DNA of 18,004 bases from Chitinophagaceae bacterium (GTDB taxonomy: Bacteria > Bacteroidota > Bacteroidia > Chitinophagales > Chitinophagaceae). A model generated the notes under the pieces. The model was not told the origin of the DNA and made no database searches. It saw nothing but the letters and a program-made list of their open reading frames with translations. The position numbers and the translations under genes were made by a program. Shown here in pieces: positions 16,229 through 18,004 of the stretch. Each line of letters begins with the position of its first letter. Positions within the stretch are counted from its first letter, which is position 1. The DNA lies in the NCBI GenBank assembly GCA_025963615.1, contig JAOQAL010000669.1, positions 1-18,004 of the forward strand. The letters run 5' to 3'.

Positions 16229-16838
16229 TTTTCTTTATTTCGTTTTGCTGTTGTTTAAATAAAATTTTCTGCAATTGTCTTCTTGCCTTTGCAAGGTTTG
16301 ATTTGGAGGTTCCAATAGAAATTCCCAAATGGTTTGCGATCTCTTCGTGTGATAAATCATCTATCACAAACAGGTTAAATACCGCACGGTAACCGGGCGA
16401 TAATTGCTGTACAGACCTGATAATCTCTTCATGTGAAATGCGGTCCAGTGCATCAATTGAATATGCCGGAACCTGGTACGAAATGCTATCCAGGTCCGTG
16501 GCCATCTGATGTTTATGATATTTCCGGAAATGATCAATAGCGGTATATATCATTATTTTCCGTAACCAACCTTTAAAAGAGCTTATGACATCGTTATAAG
16601 CTGGTTGATAATGATGAATTTCCCTGAAAATTTTCAGAAAGCCGTCATTTATTATTTCCACGGCATCTTCCTGTTTATTAGCGTACCGGTCACAAATGGC
16701 CATAGCATACCCGTAGAAAGAGTTGTAAATTTTCTTTTGACTCTCCCGGTTGTTCAGGGCGCAAGCCCTGAGATGAGAAGTAAGTTCATCTGCCGATAAC
16801 AATTCAGTAGTTGTTTCGCTATGTAATCGTTGTTCCAA
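16218..16838 (-). CDS. ECF-type RNA polymerase sigma factor
   Basis: This 206-residue sigma-70-family protein directs RNA polymerase to a specific promoter set. Region 2 spans about 28-108, with QEDAVEIINDGFLKIF (56-71) and FKGWLRKIMIYTAIDHFRK (88-106), the DNA-melting and -10-contact segments. Region 4 spans about 135-190, with LSPGYRAVFNLFVIDDLSHEEIANHLGIS and the recognition helix GTSKSNLAKARRQL. The start is TTG at 16836-16838; no ATG, GTG or other TTG occurs upstream in frame before a stop, and the next Met is residue 46, inside region 2. A TTG at codon 13 is a second option. It overlaps its putative regulator by 11 nt. The regulon and stimulus are unknown. Confidence 0.92.
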   Translation of the reverse strand: MEQRLHSETTTELLSADELTSHLRACALNNRESQKKIYNSFYGYAMAICDRYANKQEDAVEIINDGFLKIFREIHHYQPAYNDVISSFKGWLRKIMIYTAIDHFRKYHKHQMATDLDSISYQVPAYSIDALDRISHEEIIRSVQQLSPGYRAVFNLFVIDDLSHEEIANHLGISIGTSKSNLAKARRQLQKILFKQQQNEIKKNAV

Positions 16839-16894
16839 AACAAAAGGTTGCTTAAAATTTAAGCTTTTTCCAGCAAAAACCGTGACTTTTTATC

Positions 16895-16932
16895 AAAAAA
16901 AAAGGATAGAATCCCGGCTGGCAGGGATTCTA
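16895..16932 (-). terminator. Rho-independent terminator of the chitinase gene
   Basis: TAGAATCCC (16907-16915) and GGGATTCTA (16924-16932) form a perfect 9-bp stem with an 8-nt loop. Read on the minus strand, it is followed by TCC and a run of nine T (16895-16903). It lies 20 nt after the chitinase stop and before the sigma gene. Confidence 0.9.
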
Positions 16933-16952
16933 AATGGTTCGGTTCCGGTGTT

Positions 16953-18004
16953 TTATTGATCTAACGTATCGGTAATAGCTTTTAGTAAACCATCCTGTAA
17001 CTTATCTTCAGTTAATTGCCAGAACATGATGCCGAAAAGTTTTTTATCAACCACGTAGCGGGTTTTTAGCGCAAGGGATTGTGCATTTTCAAAAGTCAGG
17101 AAACTTTGGGTAACAGGGTTGTAATAATAAGGTGCTTTGGCCGTATCATCCCAATGATAAACATATCCTTCTTTCTCAACCAGCCTATCAGGAATAAACT
17201 TTCCGGCGATATACGACTTAAACCTGGCGGGCTGGTATAGTCCATTATTTACATTTTGAACACTATCAAATAACCTTCCGTAAAAAGCAGCGCCGAGTAC
17301 CAGTTTATTTGCCGGAATACCGGCAGCTATAAGATAATTAACAGCATGGTCCCCTGATTCTTTTTGATCTGGTGTTGAATATAGAGGCGTATGATGTCCT
17401 GTGGACGTGCTACCGCCATTTACCAAATCATAGGTCATCAGATTTACAAAGTCGACATATTTCATTACTTTTTTCCATTCAATCGATTGCTCAAGGAAAA
17501 TGGTAAAACCACCTGCTGCAAAACTTATTATTTTGCCGCTACCTGATTTCTTCCGTATTTTTTTAACCAATGCGGTAAAATTAGCCTTATCCTCCTGCCG
17601 GTAAGTATGACCTGGAAAACCAGCGATGACCGGATATTCCCAATCAAGGTCAATTCCATCCGCATTAAAATAATCCAACAGTTCTTTGACAGATTTTGCA
17701 AATTCTTTCCGGCCCTTTTTTGTTGAAAAAACATCCGAACAATCTTTGCAGCCACCCCAACCGCCCAGGGATAACATTACCTTTAAGTCAGGATTTTTCT
17801 TTTTCTGCGCTACGAGATTTTGAATCGTCAATGTATCTCTCGCGTTATTGATGTGAAGTTGGTTGCCTTTCAAATGACCAAAACTGAAAATGATATGGGT
17901 GAGCTTACTCACATTAAAACTGTCAATTAATGCAGGGTTTCCTGCATAATAGGCAATGACAGCGGGTCTACCTGGCTTTGTCTGTGCGAAAGCCGTAAAA
18001 GAAA
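16953..18004 (-). CDS. Secreted GH18 chitinase (start cut by window edge)
   Basis: About 350 residues are visible, and the frame continues past the right edge. The visible N-terminus SFTAFAQTKPGRP is the end of a signal peptide (cleavage probably after FA), followed by VIAYYAG, the first barrel strand. Other GH18 marks are LTHIIFSF, KVMLSLGGWGG, and the catalytic DGIDLDWEYP (about 17631-17660), where the Glu at 17637-17639 is the acid. VNLMTYDL, GAAFYGRLF and FGIMFWQLTEDK are also seen. The section with EGYVYHWDD and APYYYNP resembles the chitinase insertion domain. The enzyme hydrolyses beta-1,4-GlcNAc linkages in chitin or related glycans. The GTG at 17910-17912 is an internal Val, not a start. 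No carbohydrate-binding module or type IX signal follows the barrel, so the product is probably periplasmic or released by another route. Confidence 0.93.
   Translation of the reverse strand, partial: SFTAFAQTKPGRPAVIAYYAGNPALIDSFNVSKLTHIIFSFGHLKGNQLHINNARDTLTIQNLVAQKKKNPDLKVMLSLGGWGGCKDCSDVFSTKKGRKEFAKSVKELLDYFNADGIDLDWEYPVIAGFPGHTYRQEDKANFTALVKKIRKKSGSGKIISFAAGGFTIFLEQSIEWKKVMKYVDFVNLMTYDLVNGGSTSTGHHTPLYSTPDQKESGDHAVNYLIAAGIPANKLVLGAAFYGRLFDSVQNVNNGLYQPARFKSYIAGKFIPDRLVEKEGYVYHWDDTAKAPYYYNPVTQSFLTFENAQSLALKTRYVVDKKLFGIMFWQLTEDKLQDGLLKAITDTLDQ

Noticed and set aside
16953..17912. Chitinase starting at the GTG at 17912
   Set aside because: The frame stays open upstream to the window edge and encodes the first barrel strand (VIAYYAG) and the end of a signal peptide, so this GTG is an internal Val.

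Overview
The window looks like a chromosomal segment of a Bacteroidota bacterium, most likely from the Chitinophagaceae or a close relative (inference). The evidence is a protein ending in a gliding-motility/type IX secretion C-terminal domain, several promoters fitting the Bacteroidota consensus TTG-N(17-23)-TAnnTTTG, few clear Shine-Dalgarno sequences, an ECF sigma factor paired with a membrane-anchored beta-barrel partner, a serine-palmitoyltransferase-like enzyme, and a secreted GH18 chitinase. No tRNA, rRNA, CRISPR array or intact transposase gene was seen.

Layout. The left end (1-1060, minus) holds the first 33 codons of an exported protein and a YdfG-like short-chain dehydrogenase. From 9278 down to 1267 (minus) lie five closely packed genes: a polytopic GT-C/GT87-like membrane protein, an FAD oxidoreductase overlapping it by ATGA, apolipoprotein N-acyltransferase (lnt), an alpha/beta hydrolase overlapping lnt, and, 10 nt further on, a large multi-Ig/PKD protein with a type IX secretion signal. 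Together they look like a cell-envelope block. A 136-bp MITE-like element with perfect 18-bp terminal inverted repeats (9333-9468) separates this block from guaB (IMP dehydrogenase, minus). The guaB promoter sits so close to its ATG that the mRNA is probably leaderless. nhaA diverges from guaB and is followed by an alpha-oxoamine synthase with its own consensus promoter and terminator.

The 447-nt gap at 13681-14127 is the most information-dense non-coding stretch. It contains the plus-strand terminator of the oxoamine synthase gene, then what appears to be a complete small-RNA transcription unit on the minus strand (consensus promoter, about 70-75 nt body with a repeated GGTTAAT motif, intrinsic terminator), then a CRP/FNR-like dyad, and a perfect 20-bp LacI-type palindrome just upstream of ubiX.

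The right part (minus) has an ECF sigma factor gene overlapping the gene for its membrane partner. That partner combines an anti-sigma-like N-terminus, one transmembrane helix, a linker of about 200 residues and a C-terminal beta-barrel-like domain. After a strong terminator comes the GH18 chitinase, whose signal peptide is cut by the window edge.

Most genes are ordinary for this phylum. The candidate small RNA, the operator-like palindrome, the MITE-like element, the leaderless guaB and the envelope-spanning anti-sigma-like protein are the items most worth a second look.
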